Of a stretch of DNA of 43,351 nucleotides, positions 6,565 to 14,679 are shown piece after piece; the stretch's first letter is position 1; each line of letters opens with the position of its first letter. The notes under the pieces were generated by a model. It saw nothing but the letters and a program-made list of their open reading frames with translations, was not told where the DNA came from and did no database searches. The position numbers and the translations under genes are program-made. This DNA is from Pseudomonas viridiflava (GTDB lineage: Bacteria > Pseudomonadota > Gammaproteobacteria > Pseudomonadales > Pseudomonadaceae): positions 1 to 43,351 of the forward strand of contig NZ_UTBG01000210.1 in the NCBI RefSeq assembly GCF_900580675.1. The letters run 5' to 3'.

Positions 6565-9186
6565 TCAGGCGCCCTGGCGCTTGTCCTCGACCTTCCACTT
6601 GCCGCCGTCGTAGAAGGCTTTCCAGCCCGTAGGCTTGCCGTCCACTTCGGTCTGCACGTACTGCTCCTTGGTCTTGCGGCTGTAGCGGATCACGGCTGGG
6701 CGACCATCCGGGTCCTTCTTCGGCGCTTCACACAGGAAGTGGTACTTCGGATCGATCTCGTCTTTGTGCGGCACGATTTCCAGCACCAGCGGCGCACGGG
6801 TCTCGCGGTTTTTCGGGAACTGGCTGGCAGCCAGGAACAGCCCCGAAGCGCCGTCACGCAGGATGTAAGTGTCGTTGACCTTCTCGCACTTGAGTTCAGG
6901 CATCTTCACCGGGTCCATCTTCGGCGGCGCCGCATCGCCGCTTTTCAGCAGTTTGCGGGTGTTCTTGCACGTCGGGTTGGTGCACCCGAAGAACTTGCCG
7001 AAACGGCCGGTCTTGAGCTGCATCTCGCTGCCGCACTTGTCGCATTCCAGGCTCGGGCCTTCGTAGCCCTTGATGCGGTAGCTGCCCTCTTCGATTTCGT
7101 AGCCGTCGCAATCCGGGTTGTTACCGCAGATGTGCAACTTGTGCTTCTCATCGAGCAGGTAGGCATCCATCGCCGTGCTGCAGATCGGGCAACGGTGCTT
7201 GCCACGCAATACCAGCGACTCGGATTCACCCTCGTCATCGGCAGCGATTTCATCGCCCGGCACCAGGTTGACGGTGGCCTTGCAGCGCTCTTTCGGCGGC
7301 AGGCTGTAACCCGAGCAACCGAGGAACACGCCGGTGGATGCGGTACGAATCTGCATCGGGCGGCCGCAGGTCAGGCACGGAATGTCAGTCATCACCGGCT
7401 GGTTGGCGCGCATGCCGCTGTCAGGGCTTTCGGCTACCTCGAGCTTCTTCTTGAAGTCGCCGTAGAACTCGTCCAGTACGTTTTTCCAGTCGCGCTCGCC
7501 CTGGGCCACGTCATCGAGGTTCTCTTCCATGCCGGCGGTGAAGCCGTAGTCCATCAGGTTGGAGAAGCTCTCGGACAACCGTTCGGTAACGATATCGCCC
7601 ATCTTTTCCGAGTAGAAACGACGGTTGTGCAGCGCGACGTAGCCACGGTCCTGGATGGTCGAGATGATCGCCGCGTAAGTCGAAGGACGACCGATGCCGC
7701 GTTTTTCCATCTCTTTTACCAGGCTGGCTTCCGAATAACGCGCCGGCGGCTTGGTGAAGTGTTGGGACGGGTCAAGCTTGATCAACTTCAGCGTGTCGCC
7801 CTGGGCCATGTCCGGCAGTACGTCATCATCGCCGGGCTTGGCAATTTGCGGCATCACGCGGGTGTAACCGTCGAACTTGAGGATACGGCCCTTGGCACGC
7901 AGCTCGAAGTCGCCGGCGCCTACGCTCACGGTGGTGGACAGGTACTGCGCCGGCAGCATCTGGCAGGCCAGGAACTGGCGCCAGATCAGCTCGTAGAGGC
8001 GCTCAGCGTCGCGCTCCATGCCGCTCAGTTTGCTTGGCTCGGTGTTGGCGTCGGAAGGACGAATCGCTTCGTGAGCCTCCTGTGCGCCTTCTTTGCTGCT
8101 GTAGACGTTCGGCTTCTCCGGCAGGTACTTCTTGCCGAATTCGCTTTCAATATAAGTGCGCGCCATCGCCACCGCGTCTTGCGACAGGTTGGTCGAGTCG
8201 GTACGCATATACGTGATGTAACCGGCTTCGTACAGACGCTGGGCCATCATCATGGTTTTCTTCACACCAAAGCCCAGGCGGTTACTCGCGGCCTGCTGCA
8301 GGGTGGAGGTGATGAACGGCGCCGATGGCTTGCTGCTGGTCGGTTTGTCTTCGCGCTTGACGATGCTGTAGCTGGAGGACTTGAGCTTCTCCAGCGCGGC
8401 CATGGCCTGGGCTTCGTTCAGCGGCTTGAAGGCCTCGCCTTTCTCGCGAGCCACTTCAAAGCGCACGTTGTTGCCCTTGGCAGTGCCGAGGTCAGCGTGG
8501 ACTTCCCAGTATTCTTCGGGGTTGAACGCACGAATCTCGCGCTCGCGCTCCACCACCAGCTTCACCGCAACCGATTGCACACGGCCGGCGGACAGGCCAC
8601 GGGCGATCTTGGCCCACAGCAGTGGCGAGACCATGTAGCCCACGACACGGTCGAGGAAACGCCGGGCCTGCTGGGCGTTGACGCGGTCGATGTCCAGTTC
8701 GCCCGGCTTGGAGAAGGCTTCCTGGATGGCTTTCTTGGTGATTTCGTTGAACACCACGCGCTTGTAGCGGCTGTCATCACCGCCGATGGCTTCCCGCAGG
8801 TGCCAGGCAATGGCTTCCCCTTCGCGGTCCAAGTCCGTCGCGAGATAGATGGTGTCAGCATCCTTGGCGAGCCGGCGCAGCTCTTCGATGACCTTTTCCT
8901 TGCCCGGAAGGATTTCGTACTTGGCCTTCCAGCCATGATCCGGGTCCACACCCATGCGCGAGACCAGCTGCTTGCGCGCTTTCTCTTTAGGCGTGAGTAC
9001 CGGACCTTCGCCCGCAGCCGCCTTGCCGCGCTTGGCGGCAGGCTCCTTGCTGGCGCTAGCCGAACCGCTGGTGGGCAGGTCTCGGATATGGCCGATACTC
9101 GACTTCACCACGTACTCGTTACCCAAGTACTTGTTGATGGTCTTGGCCTTAGCCGGGGATTCCACAATGACCAGCGATTTGCCCAT
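6565..9186 (-). CDS. topA: DNA topoisomerase I (type IA)
   Basis: An 873-residue type IA topoisomerase that relaxes negative supercoils. An N-terminal TOPRIM domain (MGKSLVIVESPAKAKTINKY, then ATDLDREGEAIAWHL near 115-130) binds Mg2+. The catalytic tyrosine is Tyr326 in YITYMRTDSTNLS. The C-terminal third has Cys4-type zinc ribbons (CLTCGRPM...C, CPICSTAM...C, CDKCGSEM...CTNPTC) followed by a Lys-rich tail. I chose the ATG at 9186 because the MGKSLVIVESPAKAK N-terminus is universal, whereas the longer frame to 9264 adds unrelated residues. A strong terminator follows the stop codon. This is single-copy housekeeping DNA. Confidence 0.98.
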   Translation of the reverse strand: MGKSLVIVESPAKAKTINKYLGNEYVVKSSIGHIRDLPTSGSASASKEPAAKRGKAAAGEGPVLTPKEKARKQLVSRMGVDPDHGWKAKYEILPGKEKVIEELRRLAKDADTIYLATDLDREGEAIAWHLREAIGGDDSRYKRVVFNEITKKAIQEAFSKPGELDIDRVNAQQARRFLDRVVGYMVSPLLWAKIARGLSAGRVQSVAVKLVVEREREIRAFNPEEYWEVHADLGTAKGNNVRFEVAREKGEAFKPLNEAQAMAALEKLKSSSYSIVKREDKPTSSKPSAPFITSTLQQAASNRLGFGVKKTMMMAQRLYEAGYITYMRTDSTNLSQDAVAMARTYIESEFGKKYLPEKPNVYSSKEGAQEAHEAIRPSDANTEPSKLSGMERDAERLYELIWRQFLACQMLPAQYLSTTVSVGAGDFELRAKGRILKFDGYTRVMPQIAKPGDDDVLPDMAQGDTLKLIKLDPSQHFTKPPARYSEASLVKEMEKRGIGRPSTYAAIISTIQDRGYVALHNRRFYSEKMGDIVTERLSESFSNLMDYGFTAGMEENLDDVAQGERDWKNVLDEFYGDFKKKLEVAESPDSGMRANQPVMTDIPCLTCGRPMQIRTASTGVFLGCSGYSLPPKERCKATVNLVPGDEIAADDEGESESLVLRGKHRCPICSTAMDAYLLDEKHKLHICGNNPDCDGYEIEEGSYRIKGYEGPSLECDKCGSEMQLKTGRFGKFFGCTNPTCKNTRKLLKSGDAAPPKMDPVKMPELKCEKVNDTYILRDGASGLFLAASQFPKNRETRAPLVLEIVPHKDEIDPKYHFLCEAPKKDPDGRPAVIRYSRKTKEQYVQTEVDGKPTGWKAFYDGGKWKVEDKRQGA

Positions 9187-9300
9187 GGATCGGAAAATTC
9201 CTGAATTCGAGAAGTGAAAGGCAGTTGGCGCCTGTCGCGGCAACGCTATATATAGTGGCAACAAGGTGAGGTCAAGCGCAGCAGTCTGCGCGGCCTGCCG

Positions 9301-9537
9301 TTATTGCCCTGAAAAAAGACTGGGTTCGGCCTGGACCAAAGCAAAGCGCGGGACCTGCTCGCCGTCAACTTCGACGGTCTCCAGGAACATGCTCAATGGG
9401 CGCACCCAAAAGCCGTAATCGCCATACAGTGCTTGGTAAAACACCACTTCTTCTTCGGTCTCGGAGTGCCGCGCCACGTTAAAAACACGGTACTGCGGCC
9501 CCTTATAATGTTGGTAGAGCCCGGGTTCGACTTTCAT
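9301..9537 (-). CDS. DUF1653 domain protein
   Basis: A 78-residue protein, MKVEPGLYQHYKGPQYRVFN..., with the conserved tryptophan/tyrosine pattern of DUF1653 (YxHYKGxxYxV, VVFYQALYGD, WVRPLSMF). Family members are small single-domain cytosolic proteins of unknown function. It is preceded by a short AT-rich tract (9551-9590), unlike the surrounding DNA, which probably holds its promoter just after the fadBA terminator. AGAGGG lies upstream of the ATG. About 115 bases separate it from topA on the same strand. Confidence 0.9.
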   Translation of the reverse strand: MKVEPGLYQHYKGPQYRVFNVARHSETEEEVVFYQALYGDYGFWVRPLSMFLETVEVDGEQVPRFALVQAEPSLFSGQ

Positions 9538-9587
9538 GCTCTGGCCCTCTTACAAAATTTGTTAAAAAAAATATTAAAAATTCCAAA

Positions 9588-9615
9588 AAACAAAAACCGG
9601 GGCACTGGGCCCCGG
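9588..9615 (-). terminator. Rho-independent terminator of the fadBA operon
   Basis: A 7-bp GC stem, CCGGGGC (9597-9603) with GCCCCGG (9609-9615), and a 5-base loop. On the minus strand it is followed by TTTTTGTTTTTT. It lies 18 bases past the fadA stop codon. Confidence 0.88.
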
Positions 9616-9633
9616 CTTCCGTCAACCCAACGC

Positions 9634-10809
9634 TTAGACGCGTTCGAAGACGGTGGAAATACCTTGGCCGAGACCAATGCACATGGTTGCAACCCCAAGG
9701 TTGCCGCCATTTTGCTTCATCACGTTAAGCAAAGTGCCGGAAATGCGAGCACCGGAGCATCCAAATGGGTGACCCAGGGCAATCGCACCGCCGTGCAGGT
9801 TAACCTTCTCATTCATCTTGTCGAGCACTTTCAAATCTTTCAGCACTGGCAGGGCCTGTGCGGCGAAAGCTTCGTTGAGTTCGAAGAAGTCGATATCGGA
9901 GATGGTCAGGCCCGCGCGCTTCAAGGCTTTTTGTGTGGCCGGTACTGGACCATAGCCCATGATTGCCGGGTCCACACCTGCTACGGCCATCGAACGAATC
10001 ACCGCCAGCGGCTGGATACCCAGGTCCTGGGCACGCTGCGCCGACATCACGATCATGCACGAGGCACCGTCGGTGATTTGCGACGAAGTACCGGCTGTCA
10101 CGGTGCCGCCCTTTGGATTGAAGGCAGGCTTGAGGGCCGCCAGGCTTTCCAGGGTGGTGTCCGGACGAATGGTTTCGTCGTAATCGAACAGTTTCAGGAA
10201 ACCGTTCTCGTCGTAGCCGTTCATCGGGATGATTTCATCCTTGAACTTGCCTTCCACGGTCGCCTTGTGGGCCAACTGGTGGGAGCGCACGCCGAAGGCG
10301 TCCTGGGCTTCACGGGTAATGCCGTGCATTTTACCGAGCATTTCTGCGGTGAGGCCCATCATGCCCGAGGCTTTTGCCGCGTACAGCGACATGTGCGGGT
10401 TCGGGTCGACGCCGTGCATCATGCTGACGTGGCCCATGTGCTCCACGCCGCCGACCACGAACACATCACCGTTACCAGTCATGATCGCCTGGGCGGCGGT
10501 GTGCAGCGCGCTCATCGACGAGCCGCACAGGCGGCTGACGGTCTGGCCGGCCGCGGTGTGCGGGATCTGGGTCATCAGCGACGCCATGCGCGCGATGTTC
10601 CAGCCCTGCTCCAGGGTCTGGTTGACGCAGCCCCAGATCACGTCTTCGACTTCGTTAGGGTCGACCTTGACGTTGCGCTCCAGCAGCTTGCTGATCAGGT
10701 GCGCCGACATGTCTTCGGCGCGGGTGTTGCGGTGCATGCCGCCCTTGGAGCGGCCCATTGGCGTGCGACCGAAGTCGACAATCACCACGTCTCTTGGATT
10801 CAAGCTCAT
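9634..10809 (-). CDS. fadA: 3-ketoacyl-CoA thiolase, beta subunit of the fatty acid oxidation complex
   Basis: A 391-residue thiolase that cleaves 3-ketoacyl-CoA with CoA to acetyl-CoA and a shortened acyl-CoA. Nucleophile Cys95 is in SRLCGSSMSALH, the catalytic His is in ALGHPFGCSGAR, and the second Cys is in MCIGLGQG near the C-terminus. It forms an alpha2-beta2 complex with FadB. The start is 29 bases after the fadB stop codon, so the two genes form one operon on the minus strand. A GC-rich terminator follows. Confidence 0.97.
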   Translation of the reverse strand: MSLNPRDVVIVDFGRTPMGRSKGGMHRNTRAEDMSAHLISKLLERNVKVDPNEVEDVIWGCVNQTLEQGWNIARMASLMTQIPHTAAGQTVSRLCGSSMSALHTAAQAIMTGNGDVFVVGGVEHMGHVSMMHGVDPNPHMSLYAAKASGMMGLTAEMLGKMHGITREAQDAFGVRSHQLAHKATVEGKFKDEIIPMNGYDENGFLKLFDYDETIRPDTTLESLAALKPAFNPKGGTVTAGTSSQITDGASCMIVMSAQRAQDLGIQPLAVIRSMAVAGVDPAIMGYGPVPATQKALKRAGLTISDIDFFELNEAFAAQALPVLKDLKVLDKMNEKVNLHGGAIALGHPFGCSGARISGTLLNVMKQNGGNLGVATMCIGLGQGISTVFERV

Positions 10810-10838
10810 AAATATTCTCGCTCTAGTCGTCTGGGCGC

Positions 10839-12986
10839 TTAACCGAAGAAGCTCTGGCCATTTTTGGCCATCTCACGCAGCTTCGCGGTCGGGTGGTACA
10901 GCGGGCCCAGATCAGCGTATTTGTCAGCCAGGGCAACGAACTCGGCCACACCGATCGAATCGATGTAACGCAGCGCACCACCACGGAATGGAGGGAAACC
11001 AATACCGTACACCAGGCCCATGTCGGCTTCGGCGGCGGTTTCAACGATGCCGTCTTCCAGGCAACGCACGGTTTCCAGGCACAGGGCGATCATCATCCAG
11101 TTGATGATGTCTTCGTCGGACACCTCACGCTGTTCGTAGATGACCGGCGCCAGCACTTCGTGCACCGAAGGGTCGGCGACTTTCTTCTGCTTGCCCTTCT
11201 TGTCGGCCTCGTAGGCGTAGAAGCCTTTGCCATTCTTCTGGCCCAGGCGCTTGGCCTCGTAGAGCGCGTCGATCGCCGAGCGGCGGTCGTCTTTCATGCG
11301 GTCCGGGAAGCCTTCAGCCATCACGTCGCGGCCGTGGTGGCCGGTGTCGATGCCGACCACGTCCATCAGGTACGCCGGGCCCATTGGCCAGCCGAATTTT
11401 TCCATGACCTTGTCGATACGGACGAAGTCCACACCGGCGCTGACCAGCTTGGCGAAACCGCCGAAGTACGGGAACAGTACGCGGTTGACCAGGAAGCCCG
11501 GGCAGTCATTGACCACGATCGGGTTCTTGCCCATTTTCTTGGCGTAGGCAACGGTGGTGGCAACGGCCAGTTCGCTGGACTTCTCTCCACGGATCACTTC
11601 CACCAGCGGCATCATGTGCACCGGGTTGAAGAAGTGCATGCCGACGAAGTTTTCCGGACGCTTGAGGGCCTTGGCCAGCAAACTGATGGAAATGGTCGAA
11701 GTGTTCGAGGCCAGGATAGTGTCTTCCTTAACCTGGGCTTCCACTTCAGCCAGTACGGCTTGCTTGACCTTCGGGTTCTCGACAACCGCTTCGACCACCA
11801 GGTCGACGTGGCCGAAATCGCCGTAGGACAGCGTAGGACGAATACCGTTAAGCACTTCAGCCATTTTCGCTGCGGTCATGCGACCTTTATCAACGCGGCT
11901 CACCAGCAGCTTGGCGGCTTCCGCCAGGCCCTGCTCGATGCCGTGCTCGCTGATGTCTTTCATCAGGATCGGCGTGCCTTTGGACGCCGACTGATAGGCG
12001 ATACCGCCGCCCATGATCCCGGCGCCGAGTACGGCAGCCTGTTTCACGTCTTTGGCGATTTCGTCGTAGGCCTTGGCCTTTTTCTTCAGTTCCTGGTCGT
12101 TCAGGAACAAGCCGATCAGGCTCTGGGCAGCCGAGGTTTTAGCCAGTTTGACGAAGCCTGCAGCTTCCACTTCCAGGGCTTTGTCGCGACCGAAGTTCGC
12201 GGCCTTCTGGATGGTCTTGATCGCTTCAACCGGCGCCGGGTAGTTCGGGCCGGCCTGGCCAGCCACGAAACCTTTGGCGGTTTCGAACGACATCATTTGT
12301 TCGATGGCGTTGAGCTTGAGTTTTTCCAGCTTCGGCTGACGCTTGGCCTTGTAGTCAAATTCGCCGCTGATGGCGCCTTTGATCAGGTTCAGTGCGGCTT
12401 CGGCCAGTTTGTCCGGGGCAACCACAGCGTCGACGGCACCGACTTTCAGCGCGTCTTCAGCACGGTTTTCCTTACCGGCGGCAATCCACTCGATCGCATT
12501 GTCGGCGCCGATCAGGCGCGGCAGGCGGACGGTGCCGCCAAAGCCTGGGTAGATGCCCAGCTTGACTTCAGGCAGGCCGATCTTGGCAGTCGCCGACATG
12601 ACGCGGAAGTCTGCGGCCAGGCACATTTCCAGACCGCCGCCCAACGCGATGCCATTGATGGCAGCAACGGTCGGCACGTTGAGGTCTTCGAAATCGCTGA
12701 AAATCTTGTTGGCTTCGAGGTTGCCAGCCACCAGCTCGGCATCGGGCAGCTTGAAGTTTTCGACGAATTCGGTGATGTCAGCGCCGACGATAAACACGTC
12801 CTTGCCGCTGGAGACGATCACGCCCTTGACCGAAGCATCTGCTTTGATGGTGTCTACGGCCTGACGCAATTCATTCAGGGTTAGACGGTTGAACTTGTTG
12901 ACGGACTCACCCTTGAGGTCGAATTTCAATTCGACGATGCCACTTTCAAGAGCCTTAACCGTGATGGCTTTACCTTCGTAAATCAT
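10839..12986 (-). CDS. fadB: Fatty acid oxidation complex alpha subunit (enoyl-CoA hydratase / 3-hydroxyacyl-CoA dehydrogenase)
   Basis: A 715-residue bifunctional enzyme. Residues about 1-190 form a crotonase domain (enoyl-CoA hydratase/isomerase; oxyanion-hole segments DVFIVGADITEF and NGIALGGGLEM). Residues about 310-500 form the NAD-binding 3-hydroxyacyl-CoA dehydrogenase domain (AAVLGAGIMGGGIAYQSASK), then the dimerisation domain with GMHFFNPVHMMPLVEVI. I chose the start at 12986 (MIYEGKAITV) with GGAG upstream; an ATG at 13025 is unsupported. In Pseudomonas fadBA is repressed by PsrA and induced by long-chain fatty acids. The upstream region holds a CAAACG/CGTTTG inverted repeat that resembles PsrA half-sites, but with non-consensus spacing. 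Confidence 0.97.
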   Translation of the reverse strand: MIYEGKAITVKALESGIVELKFDLKGESVNKFNRLTLNELRQAVDTIKADASVKGVIVSSGKDVFIVGADITEFVENFKLPDAELVAGNLEANKIFSDFEDLNVPTVAAINGIALGGGLEMCLAADFRVMSATAKIGLPEVKLGIYPGFGGTVRLPRLIGADNAIEWIAAGKENRAEDALKVGAVDAVVAPDKLAEAALNLIKGAISGEFDYKAKRQPKLEKLKLNAIEQMMSFETAKGFVAGQAGPNYPAPVEAIKTIQKAANFGRDKALEVEAAGFVKLAKTSAAQSLIGLFLNDQELKKKAKAYDEIAKDVKQAAVLGAGIMGGGIAYQSASKGTPILMKDISEHGIEQGLAEAAKLLVSRVDKGRMTAAKMAEVLNGIRPTLSYGDFGHVDLVVEAVVENPKVKQAVLAEVEAQVKEDTILASNTSTISISLLAKALKRPENFVGMHFFNPVHMMPLVEVIRGEKSSELAVATTVAYAKKMGKNPIVVNDCPGFLVNRVLFPYFGGFAKLVSAGVDFVRIDKVMEKFGWPMGPAYLMDVVGIDTGHHGRDVMAEGFPDRMKDDRRSAIDALYEAKRLGQKNGKGFYAYEADKKGKQKKVADPSVHEVLAPVIYEQREVSDEDIINWMMIALCLETVRCLEDGIVETAAEADMGLVYGIGFPPFRGGALRYIDSIGVAEFVALADKYADLGPLYHPTAKLREMAKNGQSFFG

Positions 12987-13135
12987 CAACTGATCTCCAC
13001 GATATGGAAGCTGAACAGTACACATTGGACGCTGGCCTCTGGTTGGACATTGATAGTTACGTCAATGCTCATGCCAATCCGCCAGGCACACCCGCCAACG
13101 CGATAGTCGGGATTCTGTATGAGCGGTCTGACAGA

Positions 13136-13162
13136 CAAACGCTCAATTCATACGCCCGTTTG
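13136..13162. promoter_or_regulatory. Inverted repeat upstream of fadB with PsrA-like half-sites
   Basis: CAAACG (13136-13141) and CGTTTG (13157-13162) are exact inverted 6-mers whose centres are 21 bp, two helical turns, apart. They contain the CAAAC/GTTTG half-sites of PsrA, but the spacer is far longer than the known N2-4. An adjoining 11-bp palindrome GTCTGACAGAC covers 13126-13136. The place, about 150-175 bases before the fadB start, suits a promoter. Regulation by PsrA through this site is only a guess. Confidence 0.35.
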
Positions 13163-13359
13163 ATTTGGGTACGCCACCTTCATCCAATTCCGGGCAATTG
13201 TCAATCGCTCGAAAGGCTAGGAAAAACGCGACTTTCCAGTCATTTCAGAACCCCGGACAAAAGCGCACGACCCATCAATATCCGAATATTCACGAAATCA
13301 ATAATAGAAAAAGTTGGGGAAAGGACTGTACAGAACAGGATATGCCGCTAGGCTAGCGA

Positions 13360-13457
13360 CAACCGTAGCGCGCCTGGATGAACATCCGACGCGAGAAACA
13401 CAGATTTACCGGCCTGCCTGGCCAACTCCAGCCCGATGATGCTTTCGGGCTTTTTAT
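13360..13457 (+). ncRNA. Candidate small RNA ending at an orphan terminator
   Basis: No plausible coding gene reads rightward here, yet a good plus-strand terminator ends at 13457. Upstream, CTAGGCT at about 13350-13356 resembles a stationary-phase (sigma-S) -10 element. This would give a transcript of about 95 bases with an internal GGCC-N5-GGCC stem, a single-stranded CAACTCCA stretch and a U-rich tail, as in Hfq-binding sRNAs. I cannot assign it to a known family. Confidence 0.35.
13430..13457 (+). terminator. Orphan rho-independent terminator
   Basis: Stem AGCCCGA (13430-13436) with TCGGGCT (13445-13451), 8-base loop, then TTTTTATT on the plus strand. The flanking genes (fadB upstream, 13482-13919 downstream) are both on the minus strand, so no known plus-strand gene uses it. 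Confidence 0.75.
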
Positions 13458-13481
13458 TGCCTGGTGTTTAACCCTGAAGCC

Positions 13482-13919
13482 TCAGGCCAGGGCTCTGAGC
13501 AAGGTATCAATCGCCTTCAGCACACTCGCATCGCCCTTCTCGCCCCAATACAAGGCGATCATTTGCTTGTCGGCCTCGACCTTGTAGACGTTGTCCGGCA
13601 GCGTTGCAAAATGCGGCAACAACTTTTCATCGACGCACACTTCGCGCCACTGATTGACCCACACACCGGGCTCCAACTGCCAATAGCACCACAGCGCCGG
13701 CGCACTGCCGCGCCGTGGCCGGCAGTACTGCGCGCAAGGGCTTGGCGGTTCCTGCTTGAGCCAGTGCGGCCACTCCTGGGGCGCCAGCTGCATGGCCAGG
13801 CCGATGCGGCGCGCCTCCATGCGCAGGGCCATGCGCCCGCTCGAATGGCGCGACGGGCGCAGCCATGCCAGGGGGCTCAGAACCACCACAAGGATTGACA
13901 CCACTATCCAGACCGTCAT
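13482..13919 (-). CDS. Small single-pass membrane protein, conserved hypothetical
   Basis: A 145-residue protein beginning MTVWIVVSILVVVLSPLAWL, a single hydrophobic segment at residues 2-20 followed by a basic stretch (RPSRHSSGRMALRMEARR), so probably an N-out/C-in inner-membrane anchor. The rest is a soluble domain with conserved-looking WPHWL, YWQLEPGVWVNQW and DNVYKVEADK segments. Database entries for this Pseudomonas family are often loosely named YajC-like; I see no real YajC signature. GGAG lies seven bases before the ATG. It matches the gene that lies between fadB and usp in other Pseudomonas (PA3015 type). Function unknown. Confidence 0.8.
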   Translation of the reverse strand: MTVWIVVSILVVVLSPLAWLRPSRHSSGRMALRMEARRIGLAMQLAPQEWPHWLKQEPPSPCAQYCRPRRGSAPALWCYWQLEPGVWVNQWREVCVDEKLLPHFATLPDNVYKVEADKQMIALYWGEKGDASVLKAIDTLLRALA

Positions 13920-14024
13920 ATGTGTACTCCCGAATTTCTAGATGAGCGGATTTGACCTGACGCAACCGCATCCGCTTGAAAGCAGCCATACTGAATTTAT
14001 TGCAGTCCCTTGGAGGAACGCCTC

Positions 14025-14471
14025 ATGCCCTACAACCATATTCTGGTCGCTGTCGATCTGACCGAAGAGTGCGATCCGGTGATCAAGCGCGCGCAGGAAT
14101 CTGCATTGGCCAACGGCGCCATATTGTCGCTGGTGCATATCGTCGAGCCCATGGCCATGGCCTTTGGCGGTGACGTGCCGATGGACCTTTCCCAGTTGCA
14201 GCAACAACAATTTGACCAGGCCAAGGAGCGTCTGGACCGTTTGATTCTCAAATACCCACACCTGAAAAAGGAAGACTGCCACCTGACATACGGCCAACCG
14301 CGCCAGGAAATCCACCACTTGGCCAAGGAAAAGGCTTGCGACTTGATCGTGGTCGGCAGCCACGGTCGTCACGGTTTGGCGTTGTTGCTGGGTTCTACTG
14401 CCAATGACGTGCTGCACGGCGCGCCGTGTGATGTGCTGGCGGTGAAGCTGGTCAAAGACACCAGCAAGTAA
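14025..14471 (+). CDS. Universal stress protein, UspA family
   Basis: A 148-residue single Usp domain. It starts MPYNHILVAVDLTEECDPVI, the usual first beta strand, and has the ATP-binding motif GSHGRHGLALLLGSTAND (G-2x-G-9x-G-S/T) near residues 111-128. ATP-binding Usp proteins are cytosolic dimers induced under stress and stationary phase. The ATG at 14025 is set by GGAGG nine bases upstream; the in-frame ATG at 14010 precedes that site. A large composite REP and then a bidirectional terminator follow. Confidence 0.93.
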   Translation: MPYNHILVAVDLTEECDPVIKRAQESALANGAILSLVHIVEPMAMAFGGDVPMDLSQLQQQQFDQAKERLDRLILKYPHLKKEDCHLTYGQPRQEIHHLAKEKACDLIVVGSHGRHGLALLLGSTANDVLHGAPCDVLAVKLVKDTSK

Positions 14472-14483
14472 GACCGATGAAGA

Positions 14484-14609
14484 TCAAATGTGGGAGGGAG
14501 GTTGTGTGGGAGCTGGCTTGCCTGCGCTAAAGGCACCTCGGTTTGTCAGTCAAACCTCGGTGAGGCTATCGCAGGCAAGCCAGCTCCCACACAGCCCTCC
14601 CAGATTTGA
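14484..14609. repeat. Composite REP pair with extended arms
   Basis: Arms of about 40 bases (14484-14526 and 14570-14609) are inverted, with a few mismatches. The inner part is GTGTGGGAGCTGGCTTGCC and the outer part TGGGAGGG adjoining TCAAAT. It looks like a REP with a second partial REP half fused to each arm. It lies between usp and the convergent uup. Confidence 0.82.
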
Positions 14610-14623
14610 ACTGTATGTCATAT

Positions 14624-14663
14624 AAAAAACCCGGTACTCATGAAAATGAGCACCGGGTTTTTT
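14624..14663. terminator. Bidirectional rho-independent terminator between usp and uup
   Basis: AAAAAACCCGGT (14624-14635) pairs with ACCGGGTTTTTT (14652-14663), with an inner CTCAT/ATGAG stem, one mismatch and a GAAA loop. Symmetric A and T tracts make it work in both directions for the convergent genes. Confidence 0.93.
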
Positions 14664-14679
14664 AATGCACTGCAATCAC

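Noticed and set aside
6547..9204. Very long open frame (885 codons) on the plus strand opposite topA, and similar ones opposite fadB (10893-12884) and uup (14665-16635)
   Set aside because: The minus-strand genes are textbook families with intact catalytic motifs. The antisense frames read as His/Arg/Gln/Ala-rich composition typical of frame shadows in GC-rich DNA and have no ribosome sites.
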